Under the pieces are notes generated by a model, which saw only the letters and a program-made list of their open reading frames with translations, had not been told where the DNA came from and made no database searches. Below are positions 7,321 through 12,272 of a stretch of DNA of 12,272 nt, piece by piece. Positions within the stretch are counted from its first letter, which is position 1. Every line of letters starts with the position of its first letter. The DNA comes from Firmicutes bacterium CAG:555. Its GTDB lineage: Bacteria > Bacillota > Clostridia > Oscillospirales > Oscillospiraceae. Both the position numbers and the translations under genes were made by a program. Location of the stretch: assembly GCA_000431075.1 (NCBI GenBank), contig HF986915.1, positions 59,321-71,592 of the forward strand, in the 5' to 3' direction.

Positions 7321-7350
7321 GGCAAAGCTCCTTTTGCAAAAACTTTTGCC

Positions 7351-7379
7351 ATTATAACACACGGCGGCAAAATAATAAA
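7351..7379 (-). promoter_or_regulatory. Promoter of the hemZ operon (extended -10)
   Basis: On the minus strand a perfect -10 TATAAT (7356-7351) is preceded by TGT, giving an extended -10 element. A weak -35 (TTTATT) lies 17 bases upstream. The predicted start near 7344 gives a leader of about 25 bases before GTG 7320. It is divergent from the aminotransferase promoter. Confidence 0.6.
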
Positions 7380-7512
7380 GTGTGATACTCAAACGGATTT
7401 ATCTGTACTACAAAATATAACCCCGTGCGAAAAATTGTAAGGGCAAACACAGCAAAATGCAAAAAACAAAGCAAAATTTTTGTGGAATTATACCGATTTG
7501 ATCGATAGCGTG

Positions 7513-7541
7513 TTTACAAAAAAACAAAATTGTGCTTAAAT
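7513..7541 (+). promoter_or_regulatory. Probable promoter of the aminotransferase gene
   Basis: A -35-like TTTACA (7513-7518) lies 17 bases before TTAAAT (7536-7541). Overlapping alternatives such as TAAATA at slightly longer spacing are possible. The surrounding A-rich stretch could act like an UP element or simply be flexible DNA. The rest of 7380-7512 is A/T-rich and shows nothing further that I can support. Confidence 0.45.
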
Positions 7542-7556
7542 ATATCTGTATATCGT

Positions 7557-7580
7557 GAACCAGATCATCTGATATGGTTC
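7557..7580 (+). promoter_or_regulatory. 24-bp dyad in the aminotransferase 5' region
   Basis: GAACCA at one end is mirrored by TGGTTC at the other, and the inner ATCA/TGAT also match, so 10 of 11 positions pair around a 2-base centre. It lies just after the predicted transcription start and ends 6 bases before AGGAGG (7587-7592). It could be an operator or an mRNA hairpin next to the ribosome site. The sequence does not decide which. Confidence 0.5.
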
Positions 7581-7602
7581 AAAAACAGGAGGAAATGTTT
7601 TT

Positions 7603-8790
7603 ATGGTTAGATTCTCAAGCAGAATGGACCTTCTCAAGGGTTCCGCAATTCGTGAGCTGCTGGCACTGGCCAACAAGCCCGAAATTCTTTCTTTCGCAGG
7701 CGGCATGCCCGCACCCGAGCTGTTCCCTGTCGACAAGATCAAGGCAGCTACCGATGCAGTGCTGAATGAGGCCGGTCAGGTCGCTCTCCAGTACTCCAGC
7801 ACCAACGGCTTTGAGCACTTCCGTCAGCAGATCGCTGATCGCATGGAAGCAAAGCTCAACATCAAGACCAGCGCAGACAACATCCTCGTGACCTCCGGCT
7901 CACAGCAGGGTCTTGACTACTCCGCCCGTGTTTTCGTCAACCCCGGCGACACCGTCATCATCGAGAGCCCGTCCTACCTCGGCGCACTTAACGCATTCAA
8001 GGCCTGCGAGCCCAACTTCGTTGCTATCCCCACCGACGGCGACGGCATGATCATGGAAGAGCTCGAAAAGGTTCTCGCAACCGATAAGACCGTCAAGATG
8101 ATCTATGTCATCCCCGACTTCCAGAATCCCTCCGGCCGTACATGGCCCATGGAGCGTCGTGAGAAGTTCATGGAGATCATCAACAAGTACGAGATCCCCG
8201 TCATCGAGGATAACCCCTACGGCGAGCTGCGCTTCGAGGGCGAGTACCTGCCCGCACTCAAGAGCATGGACACCAAGGGCCTCGTAGTCTTCCTCGGCAC
8301 CTTCTCCAAGATCCTCGCTCCCGGCTACCGTCTCGGCTGGGTCTGCGCCGACGGCGAGATCCTTGCTAAGTACAACTTCCTTGCTCAGGCAGCTTCCCTT
8401 CAGGCTTCCACAGAGGCACAGCTGGTCGTCTCCAAGTTCATCGATATGTACGACCTTGACGAGCATGTTGCAGCGATCAAGGATTGCTACCGCAAGCGCC
8501 GTGATGTCATGATGGCTACCATGGAGCGTGAGTTCCCCGAAGAGGCAAAGTTCACTCACCCCAACGGCGGTCTGTTCACTTGGGTCGAGCTTCCCGAGTA
8601 CATCAACACCAATGAGATGGCTAAGGAGTGCCTCAAGCGCAATGTCGCATATGTTCCCGGCGACGGCTTCTTCCCCGATGCAGGCCACAACAACTGCATC
8701 CGCCTGAACTATTCCTGCATGCCCGAAGACAAGATCGAGAAGGGCATGACCATTCTCGGCCAGGTCATCAAAGAGTACATCAAGAAGTAA
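7603..8790 (+). CDS. PLP-dependent class I/II aminotransferase (LysN / 2-aminoadipate aminotransferase-like)
   Basis: This fold-type I aminotransferase has 395 residues, a normal length for the LysN/KAT-II-like group without a DNA-binding domain. It shows SGSQQGLD at 98-105 (PLP phosphate region), PDFQNPSG at 171-178 (Asn175), EDNPYGELRF at 202-211 (Asp203 and Tyr206), TFSK with the Schiff-base Lys236, and Arg367 in NCIRLNYS for the substrate carboxylate. AGGAGG (7587-7592) lies 10 bases before the ATG. The gene is monocistronic, with its own promoter and a strong terminator. Codon use is far more biased than in its neighbours (almost all ATC for Ile, AAG for Lys, C-ending codons), which suggests high expression. 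Related enzymes act on aminoadipate, branched-chain or aromatic keto acids. Proximity to the aro operon makes aromatic transamination a fair guess, not a demonstrated function. Confidence 0.92.
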   Translation: MVRFSSRMDLLKGSAIRELLALANKPEILSFAGGMPAPELFPVDKIKAATDAVLNEAGQVALQYSSTNGFEHFRQQIADRMEAKLNIKTSADNILVTSGSQQGLDYSARVFVNPGDTVIIESPSYLGALNAFKACEPNFVAIPTDGDGMIMEELEKVLATDKTVKMIYVIPDFQNPSGRTWPMERREKFMEIINKYEIPVIEDNPYGELRFEGEYLPALKSMDTKGLVVFLGTFSKILAPGYRLGWVCADGEILAKYNFLAQAASLQASTEAQLVVSKFIDMYDLDEHVAAIKDCYRKRRDVMMATMEREFPEEAKFTHPNGGLFTWVELPEYINTNEMAKECLKRNVAYVPGDGFFPDAGHNNCIRLNYSCMPEDKIEKGMTILGQVIKEYIKK

Positions 8791-8805
8791 TTTCTTAAAT
8801 ATTTC

Positions 8806-8838
8806 AAACAGGTCAGACTCTCGTCTGACCTGTTTTTC
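8806..8838 (+). terminator. Intrinsic terminator after the aminotransferase gene
   Basis: ACAGGTCAGAC (8808-8818) pairs perfectly with GTCTGACCTGT (8823-8833) around TCTC. The stem extends by A-T pairs and is followed by a T-run (8833-8837). It begins 15 bases after the stop codon. Confidence 0.93.
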
Positions 8839-8954
8839 CTTTAGCTGCCGGAAGCTGCCCCCTCCAATCGTCTGTCGGTGTGCCCTTTCGGTGCATTTCG
8901 CCTTAATGGACTATACTTGATTTTGAAAAAGTTTAGACACTCTGAAGAAAAGTG
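8839..8954. other. Intergenic stretch without recognisable features
   Basis: Between the aminotransferase terminator and the next promoter I see no coding sequence with a ribosome site, no terminator and no convincing promoter. A short GCTGCC direct repeat (8843-8858) is the only visible pattern and is probably chance. Confidence 0.5.
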
Positions 8955-8983
8955 TTGCAAAATGCGGGCTAATGATATATTAT
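8955..8983 (+). promoter_or_regulatory. Promoter of the C-loop small RNA / leader
   Basis: TTGCAA (8955-8960, 4 of 6) lies 17 bases before TATTAT (8978-8983, 5 of 6). The predicted transcription start is near 8989-8991, directly before the hairpins described next. Confidence 0.65.
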
Positions 8984-8988
8984 TAACA

Positions 8989-9057
8989 CAGTCAACAAGA
9001 CTGCGCCCCCCCGCAGTCGGCTCCCGAGGTCTTACGGTCTCGGGAGTTTCCTTTTTC
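8989..9057 (+). ncRNA. Candidate small RNA with a C6 loop and its own terminator
   Basis: A transcript from the preceding promoter would be about 70 bases. It would form a perfect 7-bp hairpin, GACTGCG (8999-9005) with CGCAGTC (9012-9018), exposing a loop of six C. A second hairpin follows, CTCCCGAG (9021-9028) with CTCGGGAG (9039-9046), and then TTTCCTTTTT. C-rich loops are known in Gram-positive small RNAs that bind purine-rich ribosome sites. No coding potential is seen. Alternatively it could be an attenuated leader of the thioesterase gene, but that gene has its own promoter after this terminator. I recognise no named RNA family. Confidence 0.55.
9021..9057 (+). terminator. Terminator hairpin ending the candidate small RNA
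   Basis: An 8-bp perfect stem (9021-9028 with 9039-9046) with a 10-base loop is followed by an interrupted T-run, TTTCCTTTTT. The two C residues in the run may lower its efficiency and allow some readthrough into the thioesterase gene. Confidence 0.7.
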
Positions 9058-9058
9058 C

Positions 9059-9087
9059 TTGTAAAAGAGAATGCGTTGTGCTAAAAT
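9059..9087 (+). promoter_or_regulatory. Promoter of the thioesterase-ATPase operon
   Basis: TTGTAA (9059-9064) lies 17 bases before TAAAAT (9082-9087, 5 of 6). The predicted start near 9094 gives a leader of about 28 bases. It begins immediately after the upstream terminator. Confidence 0.65.
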
Positions 9088-9121
9088 ATGCACATCTTTT
9101 AGAATGAAAAGGAGCAATACC

Positions 9122-9508
9122 ATGGAAATAGGAATCAAAGGCAGAGCAGAGACTGTCGTTAATCACGAGAATACCGCAAAGTTCGTCGGCTCCGGCGAGC
9201 TTGAGGTTTTTGCAACCCCGCAGATGATCGCTCTCATGGAGCAGGCGGCAGCTTCCTCCGTCGCAGGCGAGCTTGAGGAGGGCCAGGGCACTGTCGGCAC
9301 GCTCTTGAATGTCAGCCACGACGCTGCTACCCCGCTCGGCATGAAGGTCTGGGCGGAGACCGAGCTTGTCGAAGTTGACCGCCGCAGGCTCGTTTTCGAT
9401 GTCAAGGCCTACGACGAATGCGGTCTCATCGGTCAGGGCAAGCACGAGCGCTTCATCATCCAGAACGACAAGTTCCTTGCCAAGGTCAACGCAAAGGGTG
9501 TGAAGTAA
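9122..9508 (+). CDS. FlK-like hot-dog thioesterase family protein
   Basis: This is a 128-residue single hot-dog domain related to fluoroacetyl-CoA thioesterase FlK; such proteins hydrolyse acyl-CoA thioesters. Thr32 (ATPQMIALME), Glu40 and His66 (NVSHDAATPLG) have spacings of 8 and 34 residues, matching the FlK catalytic triad Thr42/Glu50/His76. The second half, ELVEVDRRRLVFDV then GLIGQGKHERFII, is typical of the family. The start is ATG 9122: AAAAGGAG (9107-9114) lies 7 bases before it. A longer in-frame ATG at 9071 falls within the promoter and has no ribosome site. Fluoroacetate detoxification is unlikely as the real role; a general or housekeeping acyl-CoA substrate is more plausible but unknown. 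Its TAA stop is directly followed by the ATPase ATG. Confidence 0.88.
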   Translation: MEIGIKGRAETVVNHENTAKFVGSGELEVFATPQMIALMEQAAASSVAGELEEGQGTVGTLLNVSHDAATPLGMKVWAETELVEVDRRRLVFDVKAYDECGLIGQGKHERFIIQNDKFLAKVNAKGVK

Positions 9509-10216
9509 ATGAAGAAGTTTATAGTTCTCATCGGCAACTACGGCTCGGGCAAGACCGAGATCGCCATAAACCTTGCCGTGAACTCAGCCGCAAAGGGGCT
9601 CAACACGCTGGTCGTCGACCTTGACAAGGTCAATGACTATTTCCGAATGTCCGACCGTGTCGACCTTTTGAAGGAAAACCATGTTAACCTCGTTTCCCCG
9701 ACCTTCGCCGGTCAGGGGGTGACACCCAGCAATATGTCCGCCGCCGTTGCCTCGGCCTTTGCCGGCGACTGGGATCTGTGCATCTTCGATGTCGGCGGCG
9801 ACGCAGCGGGCGCAATGTCGCTCGGCCGATATCATCCCGATTTTGCGGCGCTTGAGCCGGGACAGCTTGAGGTGTACGACATTGTCAATGTGTTCCGCCC
9901 CATGTCCGAGAGCCCCGAGAAGATCATAAAGCTCAAGGAGGAGATGGAGGGCTTTGCCCGCCTTCAAGTCACCGGCTTTGTCAACAACTCCAATCTTCTC
10001 AACTACGCCAGCGCCGACGATATCCGTACCGGCTACGATGTGCTCAAGATAACCAGCGAGATGACGGGCATCCCGGTTGCACACACCACCGGCAGGAAGA
10101 AATTCATCGAGGAGTTTCTTGCCGACGGCAGGGACGAAAAGTATATCGGCGAGCCAATCGGGCTTGAGACCTATATGCACAGGTCTTGGGAAGCGTTTAC
10201 GAACCTCGGCTTATAA
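9509..10216 (+). CDS. MinD/CobQ-like P-loop ATP-binding protein
   Basis: This is a 235-residue P-loop protein resembling the MinD/ParA/CobQ (SIMIBI) class. Walker A is GNYGSGKTE (9-17), a switch-like stretch DLDKVNDYFR lies at 37-46, and CIFDVGGD at 91-98 is a Walker B-like strand. The deviant Walker A lysine of classic ParA/MinD (KGGxGKT) is absent, so partitioning is unlikely. There is no signal peptide or membrane segment. The ATG abuts the thioesterase stop with no gap, and the purine run AAAGGG in the preceding codons probably serves as ribosome site, so the two are likely co-translated. Similar proteins in Clostridia often sit near 2-oxoacid:ferredoxin oxidoreductase genes (from memory), but none is present here. 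The specific function is unknown. Confidence 0.78.
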   Translation: MKKFIVLIGNYGSGKTEIAINLAVNSAAKGLNTLVVDLDKVNDYFRMSDRVDLLKENHVNLVSPTFAGQGVTPSNMSAAVASAFAGDWDLCIFDVGGDAAGAMSLGRYHPDFAALEPGQLEVYDIVNVFRPMSESPEKIIKLKEEMEGFARLQVTGFVNNSNLLNYASADDIRTGYDVLKITSEMTGIPVAHTTGRKKFIEEFLADGRDEKYIGEPIGLETYMHRSWEAFTNLGL

Positions 10217-10217
10217 G

Positions 10218-10253
10218 AAAAAACCGTAATGTCAACAGACATTACGGTTTTTT
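10218..10253. terminator. Bidirectional terminator between convergent genes
   Basis: A 16-bp perfect stem (10218-10233 with 10238-10253) around AACA has an A-run on its left side and a T-run on its right, so each strand yields a hairpin followed by U residues. It lies one base after the ATPase stop and abuts the DUF4037 stop at 10254, serving both operons. Confidence 0.93.
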
Positions 10254-11177
10254 TCAGCCCTCCATGATGTGGAGCGAACGAATCTCCCGGTTTTCGATGT
10301 GGCTTTGCACATCGAATGCGTGCGGCTCAAGGTAATCCCAGCTTCCGCAGGTGAGCTTCTGCGCACGCAGCTCGGCAACGACTTCGGCGCATATATCCTC
10401 GATGACCTCGGCCTTGAGCTTTGCACCGTCGTCGGTGTTTTCGGCGGTGAGCAGAAATTCAAGCGCATCGGCAAGACTGCCGAGCCTCGGCAGCTCACGC
10501 ATCGCTCTGAGCAGCCATTTGTAGTATGGCGCATGACGGCGGTTTAGCAAAAACACGCATTCGGCGGCATTTTTCACAAATTCGCTCAGCGCAAGCATCG
10601 CAGCGCCCGGCTCTTTGTGCCCAAGGCAGCGGGAGTAGTTGTACTGCCCCGACTGCGCCATGAAAATGAGCCGTGCGGCAAGCTTTTTGCGCCGCACATC
10701 CTCTGGCATGTCGTTTGCGATCTCGTTTCGTATGCGGCTGAACCGGCCCAAATCGTCACGGAACACCTCACCGTTTACCGCCTCGGCAAACGCAGTCGAC
10801 GGTGTGTACAGCCAGTCCTGCCAAGCACGCGGTGCATCGGCCGAACCGATGGTCTGGCGGTAAAAATCGCTTATGCGCATGACGCCCGTGCCCGGCGAGC
10901 CGAGTGCGGAGTGCTCCGTTTCATCGGCGCCGACAAGCTCACGGTAGGCACGGCTGAGCGCCACGCCGATCTTTGCATCGTCCTCATCGGTCAAAAACAG
11001 GCAAAAGCCCTTGGTAAAATCGTGGTCGCGTGAGATAATGTCGTCATAGCCGAAGCACTGCGAGCCACGCCCCACGAGCCCGACGGCAATGCGTTCCTCG
11101 TATTCGGGGAAACGCTCGTGTATGAGCCGTGCGCCACGCTCGGTGTATATTTTTTTAGCTTCCGTCAGTCCGTTCAT
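10254..11177 (-). CDS. DUF4037 domain protein (nucleotidyltransferase-like)
   Basis: This 307-residue protein matches what I know of DUF4037. The N-terminal region has GLVGRGSQCFGYDD (33-46) followed by SRDHDF (49-54), that is GS-x10-DHD. This resembles the GS...DxD metal site of polymerase beta-type nucleotidyltransferases, with Asp51 and Asp53 as candidate ligands. The rest is largely helical (several LxxAxxL patterns), with no signal peptide or membrane segment. The substrate is unknown; kanamycin-nucleotidyltransferase-like or toxin-antitoxin-like roles have no direct support here. The start codon overlaps the TPR stop by 4 bp (ATGA), so the two are coupled and probably act together. The TGA stop abuts the bidirectional terminator. 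Confidence 0.85.
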   Translation of the reverse strand: MNGLTEAKKIYTERGARLIHERFPEYEERIAVGLVGRGSQCFGYDDIISRDHDFTKGFCLFLTDEDDAKIGVALSRAYRELVGADETEHSALGSPGTGVMRISDFYRQTIGSADAPRAWQDWLYTPSTAFAEAVNGEVFRDDLGRFSRIRNEIANDMPEDVRRKKLAARLIFMAQSGQYNYSRCLGHKEPGAAMLALSEFVKNAAECVFLLNRRHAPYYKWLLRAMRELPRLGSLADALEFLLTAENTDDGAKLKAEVIEDICAEVVAELRAQKLTCGSWDYLEPHAFDVQSHIENREIRSLHIMEG

Positions 11178-11938
11178 AGCTTGTACCCAAAATGCTCAAA
11201 GGTCGGCAGACACTTCGAGACGGTGAAATCGTAGTAGCCGTCATGCGGCAGGGTGGGGGAGTGCAGGTTGTCTTGCGCCAGCTTGAGCGCCTTTACGATA
11301 TCCGCCTCACGCCCCATGCGCTCGTAAAGCTCCGCAAGGTTGCAGTAGGTAACGGCGAGCTCGTTTTCCGGCGTGTCGCAGTGGGCGATAACGCCCAGCG
11401 CCTTCTTGTAGTAGCCCTCGGCGGTGTCATACTCGCCGATGTCGGCGTACGACAGCGCCATGTTGTTGTACAGCCCGCCAAAGCGATAGTCCAGCGGGTC
11501 AAGCGTCTGCGAATACACCCGACAGGTCTGCACGAACATGGGTATCGACTGCTCGGCCATGCCGTAGGCCTTGAGCGTGGTGGCGGCATTCAGAATTATC
11601 GTTGCGCCCGAGACGGTCGAACCCAAGCGGTGCTCACGAATGAGCTCCAGCCCACGCTCCACCGCAGCCATTGCGGCGGCTTTATCGCTCGTGCGGCGGT
11701 GAAAGCCCATGAGCTCACTTTGCAGCGTAAGCTCCGTTCGCCAGTCGCCGGCCTCCTGCGCCTTTTGACACCAACGGTCGAGATATTCGCCGGCAGCGGC
11801 ATCGTCGCCGGAGAACAGGAGCTTATCCAGCCCCGCTATGATGCCCTTAGTGTCAAGACTTTGCGCACATGGCGCCGCATCCGGCACGCCCGTGTACATG
11901 GAAGCGTCAAAGCAGCAGGCAGCTTCGTTAAACGACAT
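11174..11938 (-). CDS. Tetratricopeptide repeat (TPR) protein
   Basis: This is a 254-residue all-helical protein with TPR-type repeats, probably a protein-interaction scaffold. The clearest repeat is at about 155-186 (NNMALSYADIGEY, then AEGYYKKAL). Weaker ones lie near 70-103 (AAMAAVERGLELI), 114-142 and 195-225 (YCNLAELYERMGR). There is no signal peptide. I choose ATG 11938, which has GAGGT about 9 bases upstream; ATG 11953 is in frame but has no ribosome site. No clear promoter was found upstream. It overlaps the DUF4037 gene by 4 bp, and the pair appears to be a two-gene module. Two Cys residues (CC at 8-9) near the N-terminus are notable but unexplained. Confidence 0.85.
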   Translation of the reverse strand: MSFNEAACCFDASMYTGVPDAAPCAQSLDTKGIIAGLDKLLFSGDDAAAGEYLDRWCQKAQEAGDWRTELTLQSELMGFHRRTSDKAAAMAAVERGLELIREHRLGSTVSGATIILNAATTLKAYGMAEQSIPMFVQTCRVYSQTLDPLDYRFGGLYNNMALSYADIGEYDTAEGYYKKALGVIAHCDTPENELAVTYCNLAELYERMGREADIVKALKLAQDNLHSPTLPHDGYYDFTVSKCLPTFEHFGYKL

Positions 11939-12029
11939 AAAAATCAACCTCATTTCGCTATAATCTTATCATTAAACACGATTCAAGACAGTAGCAAATT
12001 CTACACCTACTGCCGATAAGGAGTTCATC

Positions 12030-12137
12030 TTGAAAAAACTGCTTTCCGTTGTGACCGCAATTGCGGTCGCCCTTGCGCTGCTCACGGGAGCCGCCGCCGT
12101 GCCGACGATAATGATAGCGTCAACTTACCAAAAATAA
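12030..12137 (+). CDS. Small signal-peptide-like ORF (35 residues, TTG start)
   Basis: AAGGAG (12018-12023) lies 6 bases before a TTG that opens a 35-codon frame ending in TAA. The product begins MKKLLSVVTAIAVALALL, continues TGAAAVPTIM, and ends with a short polar tail (ASTYQK). A KK start, a hydrophobic stretch of about 15 residues and an AAA-like site make it look like a Sec signal peptide or a single-span membrane peptide. Only about a dozen residues follow the possible cleavage site. It could be a genuine small membrane or secreted peptide, or the stump of a secreted protein whose body has been lost. No clear promoter was found; TATAAT at 11959-11964 lacks a -35. Function unknown. Confidence 0.55.
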   Translation: MKKLLSVVTAIAVALALLTGAAAVPTIMIASTYQK

Positions 12138-12140
12138 AGC

Positions 12141-12169
12141 TTGACTTTGCACGAAAACTGAATTATAAT
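12141..12169 (+). promoter_or_regulatory. Strong promoter of tRNA-Ser
   Basis: TTGACT (12141-12146, 5 of 6) lies 17 bases before a perfect TATAAT (12164-12169). The predicted start near 12176 is about 36 bases before the mature tRNA 5' end. Near-consensus promoters are normal for stable RNA genes. Confidence 0.88.
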
Positions 12170-12204
12170 ATGCAAGCTGATTAGTCGGCATAATTGCATA
12201 TTAT
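12165..12204 (+). repeat. 11-bp inverted repeat overlapping the tRNA promoter -10
   Basis: ATAATATGCAA (12165-12175) is repeated in perfect inverse as TTGCATATTAT (12194-12204), 18 bases apart and followed by TTT. It covers most of the -10 element and the start region of the tRNA gene. It could be an operator, a weak terminator for the small ORF upstream, or an AT-rich coincidence. Confidence 0.6.
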
Positions 12205-12211
12205 TTTACTC

Positions 12212-12272
12212 GGAGAAGTCGCGTAGTCCGGCCGAGCGCGCACGATTGGAAATCGTGTATACCCCATAAGGG
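12212..12272 (+). tRNA. tRNA-Ser (anticodon GGA), 5' part, cut by window end
   Basis: The sequence opens with the acceptor arm GGAGAAG (12212-12218), then a D stem GCG/CGC. The anticodon stem is CACGA/TCGTG around loop TTGGAAA, giving anticodon GGA for Ser UCC/UCU codons. The following ATACCCC-ATAA-GGG is the start of the long variable arm typical of class II tRNA-Ser. The T arm and 3' acceptor lie beyond the window. A near-consensus promoter precedes it. Confidence 0.93.

Noticed and set aside
11959..11964. Perfect TATAAT on the plus strand as promoter of the small ORF
   Set aside because: No -35-like hexamer at 16-19 bases and no extended -10. Kept only as a possibility in the small ORF entry.
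11989..12012. Inverted repeat CAGTAG/CTACTG upstream of the small ORF
   Set aside because: Only 6 bp with a 12-base gap and an overlapping alternative pairing; not distinguishable from chance.
1..12272. Circular closure: the window start (GCGGGTATC) resembles the expected continuation of the tRNA-Ser variable arm after the final GGG
   Set aside because: The match is only about 7 bases and the first codons continue EPSP synthase homology (I-P). It is too short to support a join.
1..12272. CRISPR array, IS element, prophage or attachment site
   Set aside because: No repeat-spacer pattern, transposase, integrase or terminal inverted repeats were found. The tRNA-Ser is cut by the window end, so an attachment site at its 3' end cannot be examined.

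Overview
This looks like a stretch of chromosome from a low-oxygen, gut-type Bacillota of class Clostridia, probably Oscillospiraceae/Ruminococcaceae-like. That placement is inference from gene content (HemZ, type I-beta DAHP synthase, FlK-like thioesterase, DUF4037 plus TPR pair), strong AGGAGG-type ribosome sites, consensus sigma-A promoters and fairly GC-rich coding DNA. Almost everything is core metabolism. I see no phage, IS element or CRISPR array. The window opens inside aroA and closes inside a tRNA-Ser gene.

Region 1 (1-4022, minus strand) is a tightly packed aromatic amino acid operon, read from right to left: DAHP synthase, tyrA, aroB, aroA. The two upstream junctions are 4-bp ATGA overlaps. 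Between a consensus promoter (TTGACA-17-TATACT) and the first enzyme lies what looks like a complete ribosome-mediated attenuator. It has a 22-residue leader peptide with 4 Phe and 5 Tyr codons, an antiterminator arm over the leader stop codon, and a perfect 11-bp intrinsic terminator directly in front of the DAHP synthase ribosome site. This is the most interesting system in the window.

Region 2 (4028-7356, minus strand) is hemZ, a uridine-kinase-like P-loop kinase and a short-chain dehydrogenase, ending at an intrinsic terminator. hemZ is broken by an imperfect 31-bp tandem duplication; removing one copy restores an exact 491-residue reading frame. Region 3 (7513-8838, plus strand) is a single, very codon-biased class I/II aminotransferase with its own promoter, a 5' dyad and a strong terminator. 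Region 4 (8839-10253, plus strand) has a candidate small RNA with a C6 loop, then a second promoter driving an FlK-like thioesterase and a P-loop ATPase, ending in a bidirectional terminator.

Region 5 (10254-11938, minus strand) is a coupled TPR protein and DUF4037 nucleotidyltransferase-like protein. Region 6 (12018-12272, plus strand) is a 35-residue signal-peptide-like small ORF starting with TTG, then a consensus promoter and the 5' half of tRNA-Ser(GGA).

Functionally, the aro operon carries carbon from PEP and erythrose 4-phosphate towards chorismate and tyrosine. The sequence suggests it is controlled by Phe/Tyr-tRNA charging at the leader and probably by Phe/Tyr binding to the N-terminal domain of DAHP synthase. 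The nearby aminotransferase could act on aromatic keto acids, but this is not shown. Two lesions, the in-frame TAG in aroA at the window edge and the hemZ duplication, may be assembly artefacts and should be checked against reads.
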